A stretch of 64,000 nucleotides of DNA from Sphingorhabdus lacus (GTDB taxonomy: Bacteria; Pseudomonadota; Alphaproteobacteria; Sphingomonadales; Sphingomonadaceae). Of the stretch, positions 22,829-29,766 are shown one piece after another; positions within the stretch are counted from its first letter, which is position 1, and each line of letters starts with the position of its first letter. Position numbers and translations under genes: made by a program. The stretch is from assembly GCF_009768975.1 (NCBI RefSeq), contig NZ_CP035733.1, positions 2,648,001-2,712,000 on the forward strand. Direction: 5' to 3'. The notes beneath the pieces were generated by a model. It saw only the letters and a list, made by a program, of their open reading frames with translations. It had not been told where the DNA came from and ran no database searches.

Positions 22829-23507
22829 ACGTACGCCCCGCCTGTTGCTTCTGGCAACGGCGCTCGCCTTCACCGCCGCCTGCGGCCCCGAAGGCGCATC
22901 ACCTATCGCCATGGCCCACGCCGCCGAAGGCATCGCTATTGCCGCCCCCAAGGCCCCCATCACCGAGCCCAAGGGAACCCAGACGGCTGTCTTTGCCGGC
23001 GGTTGTTTCTGGGGCATCGAAGGCGTGTTCGAACGCGTCAAGGGCGTAACCAGCGTCGAGTCCGGCTATTCCGGCGGGACCAAAGCCAGCGCCGATTATG
23101 ACAGCGTCAGCGCCGGGACCACGGCCCATGCGGAATCGGTCCGCATCCGCTATAATCCCGCCGTCGTCAGCTATAATGATTTGCTGCACATCTTCTTTTC
23201 GGTGACGCATGATCCGACCCAGCTGAACCGGCAGGGCCCCGATACGGGCCGCCAATACCGCACCGCCATCTTCCCCGCAAACGCCGCCCAACGTACCGCA
23301 GCGTCGGCCTATATCGCGCAGTTGAACAAGGCCGGATATTGGAAGAAACCGATCGTGACGAAGATCGAAAGCTTCAGCTTTTACCCTGCCGAAGGCTATC
23401 ACCAGGACTTCATGGCGAAGAACCCGGCCCATCCCTATATCGTCGCCTGGGACAAACCCAAGGTCGCCAATCTCAAGCGCCTGTTTCCAAACCGCATCCG
23501 GTCCTAA
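22803..23507 (+). CDS. msrA: Exported peptide methionine-S-sulfoxide reductase
   Basis: MsrA of 234 residues with an N-terminal extension: MSSPLPRNKRTPRLLLLATALAF followed by TAAC, which may be a signal peptide or a weak lipobox, so the enzyme probably acts in the periplasm. The catalytic motif FAGGCFWGIEGVFERVKGV begins near residue 63, with the nucleophile Cys in GCFWG. The SGYSGG and HAESVRIRYNP segments are typical. It reduces methionine-S-sulfoxide in oxidised proteins. The next genes, convergent, encode a molybdopterin oxidoreductase and cytochrome b. Confidence 0.92.
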   Translation: MSSPLPRNKRTPRLLLLATALAFTAACGPEGASPIAMAHAAEGIAIAAPKAPITEPKGTQTAVFAGGCFWGIEGVFERVKGVTSVESGYSGGTKASADYDSVSAGTTAHAESVRIRYNPAVVSYNDLLHIFFSVTHDPTQLNRQGPDTGRQYRTAIFPANAAQRTAASAYIAQLNKAGYWKKPIVTKIESFSFYPAEGYHQDFMAKNPAHPYIVAWDKPKVANLKRLFPNRIRS

Positions 23508-23540
23508 AGGCGGGCGCCGGTTTCTCGGCGCGGGATCATC

Positions 23541-24317
23541 CTAGATCCCGGCATACCAGTCATAGTCATGGGCATCTTCCCAATAGCCGCCCTTGCCGCC
23601 GTAAAATTTGGAAAGATCGTCGGTTGCTTCGACGCGCATGACATATTTGGCCTGCTTATAGCCCAATTGCCGTTCAACCCGCAGGCGCAAGGGCGCGCCA
23701 TGTTTCACAGGCAATATGCCGTCGTTCATGCTCCACGCCAATATGGTCTGCGGATGAAAGGCATCGATCAGATCGACCGATTCATAATAGGGCATGCCCG
23801 GTCCCCATTGGTCCGCACAGTGAAAGACAATGAACCGCGCGCGGGTCGATAGGCCCGCCGCTTGCAACAACAGGCGCAGCGGTGTGCCCCGCCATTTGCC
23901 GATCGCGCTCCACCCTTCGACACAGTCATGGCGCGTAATCTGTTCACGCGACGGCATCCCCATCAGGGTTTTGAGGTCAAAATTCTGCGGGTTTTTGACC
24001 ATGCCGTCGATCCGCAAGGACCAGCGGGCAAATTTGTCGGCCACATGCGCCGCATATTCCGGTGTCCCGCCACTGATCGAGCCATTGGCTTTGAAGGTCG
24101 GCGACATATCGCTTTCGCTAAATTCGGGTGCAAGCGCACCGCGGTCCATGATCAAGCGGTGCGCCCCTTTGTTGAGCGCTTCGCCCGTACGCAGGATGGA
24201 GCGGAAGCCCGGATCCTCGGTCAGGGCGTCACACCCTGAAAGCAACAGGCCGCTGCCGCCCAGGGCGGCTCCGGTCAGGAACCGGCGGCGGGGCAGTATG
24301 ATGTTGGAATCGCTCAT
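23541..24317 (-). CDS. Tat-exported molybdopterin-dependent oxidoreductase (sulfite oxidase/YedY-like)
   Basis: Protein of 258 residues with a twin-arginine signal (RRRFLTGAALGGSGLLLSGC) that also ends in a lipobox-like LLSGC. The core shows the oxidoreductase molybdopterin-binding fold: QITRHDCVEGWSAIGKWRGT, where the Cys would ligate molybdenum, then FHCADQWGPGMPYYESVDL and the terminal ATDDLSKFYGGKGGYWE. Start ATG 24317 follows AAGGAGAAGC. ATGA overlap with the upstream cytochrome b gene shows one operon. Substrate unknown; family members reduce or oxidise sulfoxides, sulfite or related compounds. Confidence 0.9.
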   Translation of the reverse strand: MSDSNIILPRRRFLTGAALGGSGLLLSGCDALTEDPGFRSILRTGEALNKGAHRLIMDRGALAPEFSESDMSPTFKANGSISGGTPEYAAHVADKFARWSLRIDGMVKNPQNFDLKTLMGMPSREQITRHDCVEGWSAIGKWRGTPLRLLLQAAGLSTRARFIVFHCADQWGPGMPYYESVDLIDAFHPQTILAWSMNDGILPVKHGAPLRLRVERQLGYKQAKYVMRVEATDDLSKFYGGKGGYWEDAHDYDWYAGI

Positions 24318-25180
24318 GCCGCTTCTCCTTCCACAAATACAGGTTCGGGCGCGGGTGCAGGCTCGGCCTTTCCGGGCAAACGGTATTTGCCGGTAATCAT
24401 GGAACGCACCTCGTTCACGGGTCCTGCCAGAACGACCATCGCCATATGCACGAAGAAGAATCCGACCAGCCCGAAGGCACACAGGAAATGGATCGACCGC
24501 GCCGACTGCCGCCCGCCGAACAGATCAAGCAACCACGGCCACGCGGCATTCATCGCCGGCGACATGGTGAGGCCGGTAAATATGATGAGCGGCAGCATGA
24601 TGAAGATGACCGAGATATAGGCGAATTTTTGCAGGATATTATAGTCCTTGGCCGCCGCCCCGGTGGGAAAGCGCAACCGCGCATGGTCTTTGATGTCGTG
24701 CCAGATGTGAGAGAGCGACCATTCCCATTTGCGGATATGCAGATCGTTGCGCACATGCCCGTTCCACAACGAACGCAACATATAGAGCGTCAAGGCGACC
24801 GCCAATATCCATGCAAAGGTAAAATGCCAGCGCCGCGCCGCCTGCAGATCATAGCCAGACGGAATGGTGACCCAATAGGGAAAGGCGCGGCGCTTCACCT
24901 CGCCCTCCTCATTGGTCCAGATACCAAGCACACCGGTGGTTTCCACCCGCACCCCGGCAAGTTCGACAAATCCGGTATCGCCCGCATCGTCGATAACCAG
25001 CCAGGCCTTATCGTCATTCGCGCCATATTGGCCCCAATAGAGCCGTCCATGCGCATTGAAGATCATCAATCCGCTCATCAGCATGACGAGCAGGGTCAGC
25101 GCATTGGTCCAATGCCACAGCCGCGTCGACAAGCGATGCCGCTTGACCACATCCCCCGGCTTAAGATCCGCCTGCTCCAT
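24314..25180 (-). CDS. Cytochrome b (b561/Ni-Fe hydrogenase type), electron partner
   Basis: Membrane cytochrome of 288 residues with four main hydrophobic helices. RHRLSTRLWHWTNALTLLVMLMSGL holds the first haem His pair candidates, and WHFTFAWILAVALTLYML and IHFLCAFGLVGFFFVHMAMV hold further His residues. It belongs to the cytochrome b/b6 domain family that passes electrons between quinol and a periplasmic enzyme. An extra soluble loop lies between helices 1 and 2 (residues ~45-105). It overlaps the molybdoenzyme gene by 4 bases and should be its quinone link. It is not a YedZ/MsrQ-type protein by pattern. Confidence 0.88.
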   Translation of the reverse strand: MEQADLKPGDVVKRHRLSTRLWHWTNALTLLVMLMSGLMIFNAHGRLYWGQYGANDDKAWLVIDDAGDTGFVELAGVRVETTGVLGIWTNEEGEVKRRAFPYWVTIPSGYDLQAARRWHFTFAWILAVALTLYMLRSLWNGHVRNDLHIRKWEWSLSHIWHDIKDHARLRFPTGAAAKDYNILQKFAYISVIFIMLPLIIFTGLTMSPAMNAAWPWLLDLFGGRQSARSIHFLCAFGLVGFFFVHMAMVVLAGPVNEVRSMITGKYRLPGKAEPAPAPEPVFVEGEAA

Positions 25181-25299
25181 ATATCTGCTCCCTGATCGCC
25201 TGAATATCCTGCCAGAGCGTGTTCGCAGAGAATAGCGTTAAAGTTACAGGGTGAAAACGGCTCCTTGAGATTTCGCACCATCCCAGATAGACAAAGTGC

Positions 25300-25755
25300 A
25301 TGTGGAGATCCTTATCCTGCACCGTTGTCTTAACGCTCGCAGGGTGCAGCGACGTATACACAGAGACCTATGCGACTTGGCAGGAAGCCAAAGATGCGGG
25401 TGCCGTGCAACGTGGTTGGATCGGAAGCTTTGTGCCAACAAGTGCTGTCGACATAAAAGAAACGCATAACATAGATACCAACGTCCAAACTCTGTTGTTT
25501 GCAGTGCCTCCATCACAGGTCCCCGCGATGGTCCGTGGAATGCGAACGCTGGCGAAGACGGATATGACCATACACCCTTTGCTGGTTGATGACTTGTGGT
25601 TGGATATGAACGATTGGGAGCCATTTGACCGCTATATCGTGTGCGATGAGGGCAACCTTGGGTTCCTTTTCGTGCACAGCGCGACGGGGCGATCGGCATA
25701 TTTCAATGTGCAGTGGGAGGCGGCGAGAAGGGTTGAAGAGATTTGTTCAATCTGA
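25300..25755 (+). CDS. Hypothetical lipoprotein
   Basis: 151-residue protein with a short signal peptide ending in the lipobox LAGC (Cys ~16) and then SDVYTETYATWQEAKDAGAV. The rest is soluble; AGAVQRGWIGSFVPTSAVDI and IKETHNIDTN are its recognisable stretches. I recall similar uncharacterised small lipoproteins that start with CSDVY in other bacteria, without known function. It stands alone beside repeat DNA. Confidence 0.65.
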   Translation: MWRSLSCTVVLTLAGCSDVYTETYATWQEAKDAGAVQRGWIGSFVPTSAVDIKETHNIDTNVQTLLFAVPPSQVPAMVRGMRTLAKTDMTIHPLLVDDLWLDMNDWEPFDRYIVCDEGNLGFLFVHSATGRSAYFNVQWEAARRVEEICSI

Positions 25756-26003
25756 TGATGCGCATTTGTGCTTTTGAGACAAGTCGCTCTACTGTAACGG
25801 TTCGCAACGTTGTCGTGTCCTGACAGCCCGGTTTGACAGCTTTGTTGTGGAATGCGGACATTAGCTCCACAATCTAACTGGATGCTCACTCCGCTGAATT
25901 TCAATTTGCTAACTGCGCTCCTTTCTCGCCAAACTTAGATGATCTTTCTGTGGGCGGATCTAGGCGTTAATGATGATCCAACGCGGTGAAGAGGGTGAGA
26001 TTG
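25756..26003. other. Intergenic interval with dispersed repeat
   Basis: About 250 bases with no gene. It contains copy B of the dispersed repeat (25803-25837) and, just after it, GGAATGCGGACATTAG (25849-25864). The GCGGACATTAG core is, from memory, typical of intergenic elements in Sphingomonadales. Confidence 0.5.
25803..25837 (+). repeat. Dispersed intergenic repeat, copy B
   Basis: Shares CGCAACGTTGTCGTGTCC exactly with 17701-17718 and partial similarity beyond it. Non-coding context at both sites. Confidence 0.6.
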
Positions 26004-26366
26004 ATGGACGAATTTTTGAACGACGCCTTTGAACCCATAAAAATCTCGAGATCCGAGTTGAAGAGGTTGCTCGAGAGGATTGCCTCCCTGTGGCCGGCGA
26101 CAATATGCTGCACCGATAAGGCATATGGTTTGGAGAGTTTTTCGTGTCGATCAATCGTTCCCCTCGGGCGCACTGCACGTGACAACTTCGAACTCGTTGA
26201 TTGGGGTGTTCACCAAGAGATCGCTGGTATCGCCCTCGACTTTATGGGGATGGCGATAAAGCATTCAGCTAAATATCTGACATTGGTTGAGATCAGTAAC
26301 ATCGATTACGACACCATCATCGGTAACATGTATGCCCGTGACGACATTATTATCACATCGGACTAA
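26004..26366 (+). CDS. Hypothetical protein
   Basis: Unrecognised soluble protein of 120 residues (MDEFLNDAFEPIKISRSEL...). No signal peptide, membrane segment or familiar motif. ATG 26004 is chosen because of a GAGGGTGAG stretch upstream; an in-frame GTG at 25986 would add 6 residues. Its codon use looks less G/C-ending than that of the neighbouring metabolic genes. Single gene between two repeat-bearing gaps, so possibly acquired. Confidence 0.5.
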   Translation: MDEFLNDAFEPIKISRSELKRLLERIASLWPATICCTDKAYGLESFSCRSIVPLGRTARDNFELVDWGVHQEIAGIALDFMGMAIKHSAKYLTLVEISNIDYDTIIGNMYARDDIIITSD

Positions 26367-26386
26367 GTGATTTCGCGGGACTATCG

Positions 26387-26415
26387 CACCCCAAAGACAC
26401 GAAGGCGAGAAGGAA
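26387..26415. repeat. Purine-rich repeat stretch
   Basis: CCAAAGACACGAAGGCGAGA resembles the purine-rich stretches at ~16901 and ~17790. It lies just downstream of the hypothetical gene. Function unknown. Confidence 0.35.
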
Positions 26416-26497
26416 AAGATCAAAAAAGGTGTTTCAGCTAAACCGTAAATCTGAATATGCGGAAACTCCTCAGTTATATCCGTTCGATTTCCCGCGA

Positions 26498-26524
26498 TGT
26501 AACCATCCGACCTGTTCGCGCGAA
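26498..26524 (+). promoter_or_regulatory. ECF (SigF-like) promoter of the bufA2-type operon
   Basis: TGTAACC at 26498-26504, a 16-base spacer and CGAA at 26521-26524. The same arrangement with identical spacing precedes the second precursor gene on the other strand (29606-29632). From memory, GTAACC-N16-CGAA is the element described for the heavy-metal-responsive ECF factor SigF of Caulobacter. It would start a transcript with a ~45-base leader before ATG 26576. Confidence 0.75.
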
Positions 26525-26575
26525 CAGCAAGCTACCCACGATGGGTGAAACAAAATTTTCGAGGATTGGATTGAT

Positions 26576-26860
26576 ATGACAGCTACCCGTACAAAAACAT
26601 TGGCTGCTCTTGCCGGCGCGATGGCTCTTGTTTCTGCCGCCAGCTTTGCTGCAGAAGCGCCGACCGGCAGCAAGGGCCGCGCTTTGGGTGCGAATGATAC
26701 CGTTCATTGCTATGGCGTGCATAGCTGCAAGGGCAACTCCGATTGCGCAACTTCTGAAAATGAATGCAAAGGCCAGAATGCCTGCAAAGGGCACGGCTTC
26801 AAGGCATTAAAGGCCGGACAGTGCCTGTCAAAAGGCGGCGTGATCGGCGATCTGGGCTAA
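26576..26860 (+). CDS. Six-Cys bufferin-like RiPP precursor (BufA2-type)
   Basis: 94-residue exported precursor. Residues 1-25 are a Sec signal peptide (ALAGAMALVSAASFA). The mature part has six Cys (45, 51, 57, 64, 70, 83) in repeating CYGVHSCKG / ECKGQNACKG patterns and is rich in Lys and Gly. Such DUF2282-like small proteins are the substrates of MNIO enzymes (bufferins), whose Cys residues are modified so that the product binds copper. The next genes encode exactly that enzyme pair. RBS GAGGA at 26561-26565. Confidence 0.88.
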   Translation: MTATRTKTLAALAGAMALVSAASFAAEAPTGSKGRALGANDTVHCYGVHSCKGNSDCATSENECKGQNACKGHGFKALKAGQCLSKGGVIGDLG

Positions 26861-26879
26861 ACCCCGAGGCCTGCGATGG

Positions 26880-26917
26880 TCCGGTGCTTGCCGATCCCCC
26901 CATGAAAAAGCACCGGA
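26880..26917 (+). promoter_or_regulatory. Hairpin between precursor and bufB
   Basis: TCCGGTGCTT (26880-26889) and AAGCACCGGA (26908-26917) form a perfect 10-bp stem with an 18-base loop. No T-run follows, so it is more likely an mRNA-processing or stabilising hairpin, or a partial attenuator, than a full terminator. It would let the precursor be made in excess over its enzymes. Confidence 0.7.
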
Positions 26918-26933
26918 TCTGCACTGTAATGAA

Positions 26934-27782
26934 ATGCATATCATGACACCCGAAATCAGCCCCTATGCCGGCTTTGGCATTGGTCTTCGCACAGACCATT
27001 ATGGCGACTTTATCGAACATGATGTGCCCGTAGATTTTGTTGAAGTTATTTCCGAAAACTTCATGCTCGAAGGCGGGCGCCCCTTGCGTATCCTGGAACA
27101 GGTCCGCACCAAATATGATGTTATTTTGCACGGCGTATCTATGTCGGTCGGTTCGGCCCACGGCATCGATGAAGCCTATCTTGCACGGCTGAAGTGTCTG
27201 GCCGAACGAATAGACCCCCTATGGATTTCCGACCATTTGTGCTGGACGCGGACCAGCGCCCACAACAGCCATGACTTGCTGCCACTGCCGCTGACCCATG
27301 AGGCGCTGGATATGGTGTGCCGGAACATCGACCATGCCCAGAACATATTGGGTCGCGCCATGCTGTTCGAAAATCCGTCCAGCTATCTCACTTTTCCTGA
27401 AGACGAGATGACGGAATGGGAATTTATTGCCGCCATGGCGCGACGGACCGGTTGCTTCCTTCTGCTCGACATCAACAATATTTATGTCAGTGCGCATAAT
27501 CATGGCTATCGGGCAAAGGATTATCTAGCCGGTATTCCGCACGAACAAGTACGCCAGATCCACCTGGCGGGGCATACACCTGGCCCGATCATCATTGACA
27601 CGCACGACCGCGAAGTTGCTGACGGTGTGTGGTCATTGTACAAGGAGGCGCTCCGCTTCCTCGGACCGGTTGCAACCATGATCGAGCGCGACGGCAATAT
27701 CCCGTCCCTCACCGAACTTTTAAGCGAACTGGATATTGCCCGGTCGTTGGCCGGCTATGAAGCCCTGCAGGCGGTGTCATGA
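26934..27782 (+). CDS. bufB: MNIO (DUF692) RiPP-modifying enzyme BufB
   Basis: 282-residue TIM-barrel enzyme of the multinuclear non-haem iron oxidase family. Metal-ligand motifs are all visible: ILHGVSMSVGS, ISDHLCW, LFENPSSYL, LLLDINNIYVSAHNHG, QIHLAGH and IDTHDREV. In bufferin systems BufB oxidises precursor Cys residues to thiooxazole-type heterocycles, using BufC for substrate recognition. ATG 26934 or the in-frame ATG 26943 may start it; neither has a clear SD. It overlaps bufC by 4 bases. Confidence 0.93.
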   Translation: MHIMTPEISPYAGFGIGLRTDHYGDFIEHDVPVDFVEVISENFMLEGGRPLRILEQVRTKYDVILHGVSMSVGSAHGIDEAYLARLKCLAERIDPLWISDHLCWTRTSAHNSHDLLPLPLTHEALDMVCRNIDHAQNILGRAMLFENPSSYLTFPEDEMTEWEFIAAMARRTGCFLLLDINNIYVSAHNHGYRAKDYLAGIPHEQVRQIHLAGHTPGPIIIDTHDREVADGVWSLYKEALRFLGPVATMIERDGNIPSLTELLSELDIARSLAGYEALQAVS

Positions 27783-28552
27783 TCTCGCTCGCCGAACGGC
27801 AGTATCAATTCATGGCGAGTCTGCTCGCCGAAGACGCCGATCCGCTTGAGACTTCGTCGTCGAAGCTCGGCGCCGGCTTGGCCATTTATCGAAACAACTA
27901 CCGCACAACATTGATCGAAGCGCTGATGGATACATTCAAACGGACGGCGCGCTGGATCGGCGACGACGTGTTTCACCAGGCTGCAGCGCACCATGTCATC
28001 GTTAATCCCCCCAGTGGCTGGACGCTCGACGATGTGGGTTCAGGATTTGATCGCACGCTTGCCGAGCTTTTCGCGAAGAATCAGGAAGTAAGCGAACTGG
28101 CATGGATCGAATGGTTCATGCATCGCGCCTTTGGTGCGGCCAATGCCGAACCGCTGACGGTGCTTGCTTTCGCAGATGCAACGGCCGGATTTGATGACAA
28201 GGATTGGAGCACCCTCGGCCTTGAGTTTGTCCCTGGTATCCGCACCTGTCTCGTGCACCATGATGTTGCCGCGATCTGGCACGCATGCGATACCGACGAC
28301 GTATCTCATCCGCCATATGCGCTGGATGAACCCTTGGCCTGTCATGTGTATCGTGACGGGGAGCAGCCGGCCTTCATTACCGCCCCCGCATTCGAAAACC
28401 CGGCGCTCGACGCGATGGTGAACGGGGCGCATTTTGGTGACGTTCTCGACGTGCTTCTCACACTTCGCCCTCATGAGTCAGCCGTTGCGGACGCAGGCGC
28501 GATGCTGGGCCGCTGGCTGAATAATGGCTTTATTATAGGGCTACGCACCTAG
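27779..28552 (+). CDS. bufC: BufC/HvfC partner protein (DUF2063)
   Basis: 257-residue partner of the MNIO enzyme. The N-terminal ~100 residues match the DUF2063 putative DNA-binding-like domain (GLAIYRNNYRTTLIEALMDTF is its signature region), which in this system binds the RiPP precursor rather than DNA. The C-terminal half is a variable alpha/beta domain. ATG overlaps the bufB stop (ATGA), so BufB and BufC are translationally coupled. Ends 17 bases before the convergent doxX. Confidence 0.9.
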   Translation: MISLAERQYQFMASLLAEDADPLETSSSKLGAGLAIYRNNYRTTLIEALMDTFKRTARWIGDDVFHQAAAHHVIVNPPSGWTLDDVGSGFDRTLAELFAKNQEVSELAWIEWFMHRAFGAANAEPLTVLAFADATAGFDDKDWSTLGLEFVPGIRTCLVHHDVAAIWHACDTDDVSHPPYALDEPLACHVYRDGEQPAFITAPAFENPALDAMVNGAHFGDVLDVLLTLRPHESAVADAGAMLGRWLNNGFIIGLRT

Positions 28553-28569
28553 GGCGCTTTACGACGTAA

Positions 28570-29019
28570 TTAGAACCGCTTGGCGAGAAGCGCGTCACTC
28601 GAAAGCCGGCCGGGACCGCGTACAATCAGCACCATTGCGAGTGCGACCCAGATCATGTGTACCGACCACCAAGCTTCCGGATAGACGAAAATCTGGATGA
28701 CCATTGTCATGCCGAGCAGAGCGAGTGCAGACAATCGGGTAAACAGACCAATGACAAGCAGAAATGGAAACAGATGCTCTGCATAGGTCGCCATATAGGT
28801 CGCAAATAGAGGCGGAAGAGGGACGTTGCTATATTCTTCCTGAAAAAGGAATTTGGCGGTGTCGCTGATCGAGAGCCAGCTGCCCTCTTCAACCTTGGTA
28901 CGGCCCGAGCGCCAAAAAATCCCCGCCAGGGAAACGCGGACGAATAATAATGTAAGTTGCTCGACCCAGCTGTCGGGAAGCGATGAAACCAATCGGTTAT
29001 AGGGAGCGGTAATTTTCAT
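28570..29019 (-). CDS. DoxX-family membrane protein
   Basis: 149-residue protein with four hydrophobic helices: LTLLFVRVSLAGIFWRSGRT, HLFPFLLVIGLFTRLSALAL, LGMTMVIQIFVYP and HMIWVALAMVLIV. DoxX proteins are frequent companions of DUF2282/MNIO operons. ATG 29019 is chosen for GGAGAG at 29023-29028; a longer reading into upstream repeat DNA is not supported. On the same strand as the second precursor but 219 bases downstream of it. Role unknown, possibly electron transfer or membrane redox. Confidence 0.87.
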   Translation of the reverse strand: MKITAPYNRLVSSLPDSWVEQLTLLFVRVSLAGIFWRSGRTKVEEGSWLSISDTAKFLFQEEYSNVPLPPLFATYMATYAEHLFPFLLVIGLFTRLSALALLGMTMVIQIFVYPEAWWSVHMIWVALAMVLIVRGPGRLSSDALLAKRF

Positions 29020-29125
29020 TTTCTCTCCGTTTCGCCAAAGGGCGCAGCGTCGGGCAAAAGATAATAATGGTATTGCGGATGGACCCCGACGCACATGGCG
29101 CGACCCGAAGGTGGTTGGGCTAGGA

Positions 29126-29210
29126 AATGTCCGATGGTTCGCAGGTGGGGGATGTCCGGCCAAGGGAGGAGTGGGTTTCCGGAACAGGGAGCTGCATTTC
29201 ATCGGACATT
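29126..29210. repeat. Inverted repeat between DUF2282 precursor and doxX
   Basis: AATGTCCGAT (29126-29135) and ATCGGACATT (29201-29210) are perfect 10-base inverted arms 65 bases apart. The AATGTCCG-type ends resemble the dispersed element remnant near 25849. It may be a small non-autonomous element inserted between two genes of an operon. No gene is seen in 29020-29238. Confidence 0.5.
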
Positions 29211-29238
29211 GCGTCCATCCGCAAAGTCAGGACAGGCC

Positions 29239-29541
29239 TTATCCTTTGTTGCCGGCTTTCTGCGGAACCGGCTTTGCATTACCGCTGTGGGCCGTCAATG
29301 TGCCACCCATCTTTATGCACGATCCCTTCGCGACCAGCTTCCAGGCATTTCCCTGATAGTCGACTGTTGAAGTTCCGGCGCAGCTCGTTCCAGGGCCTGC
29401 GGCACAGTCGTTCTTGCCTTTCAGCGAAACGCCATAACATTTTTCTTTTCCATCGGCGGCTTGCACGGGTGCAGTGGCCAAGGTGATGGCGGCCGACAAT
29501 GCGACGGCCGCACCCGCCAGCTTTAACGAATGATTGCTCAT
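29239..29541 (-). CDS. DUF2282 four-Cys bufferin-like precursor (BufA1-type)
   Basis: 100-residue exported protein. The signal peptide ([21 protein letters not shown]) is cleaved near residue 28. The mature part has four Cys (35, 46, 54, 75) in the DUF2282 pattern [38 protein letters not shown] and [11 protein letters not shown]. This is the classical bufferin precursor, distinct from the six-Cys one at 26.6 kb. No second bufBC is present, so it either shares BufB/BufC at 26.9-28.5 kb or is not modified. ATG 29541 follows GGAGAG. Confidence 0.9.
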   Translation of the reverse strand: MSNHSLKLAGAAVALSAAITLATAPVQAADGKEKCYGVSLKGKNDCAAGPGTSCAGTSTVDYQGNAWKLVAKGSCIKMGGTLTAHSGNAKPVPQKAGNKG

Positions 29542-29605
29542 AAACTCTCCATATTCCAATAGGTCGAATGTCGCAGGATCGCTGATGAAGCGAACCTGTG
29601 ACCCA

Positions 29606-29632
29606 TTCGCAAATTGGGGCGAGACGGTTACA
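29606..29632 (-). promoter_or_regulatory. ECF (SigF-like) promoter of the DUF2282 precursor
   Basis: On the minus strand TGTAACC (29632-29626), 16 bases, then CGAA (29609-29606): the same elements and spacing as the promoter at 26498-26524. The leader to ATG 29541 would be ~57 bases. Shared promoters mean the two precursor units are probably induced together. The region 29542-29766 holds no gene. Confidence 0.75.
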
Positions 29633-29766
29633 GGAAGCCGAAGTTTTTCAGAAAGACAGCCGGTTGGATGAAGGCATAAGATCCCCTCTCTCCTCTCCAG
29701 ATGAGAGATTTCGGGTTGTTTCTTCGTGCCTTAATGCCGTCGTACCGTCCAATATGACTGAAGGGA

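Noticed and set aside
24446-25195. 249-residue open frame on the plus strand
   Set aside because: Antisense to the cytochrome b gene; very basic, low-complexity composition.
25796-25830. Possible third TGTAAC-type ECF promoter
   Set aside because: It reads TGTAACG rather than TGTAACC and has no CGAA at the right spacing.
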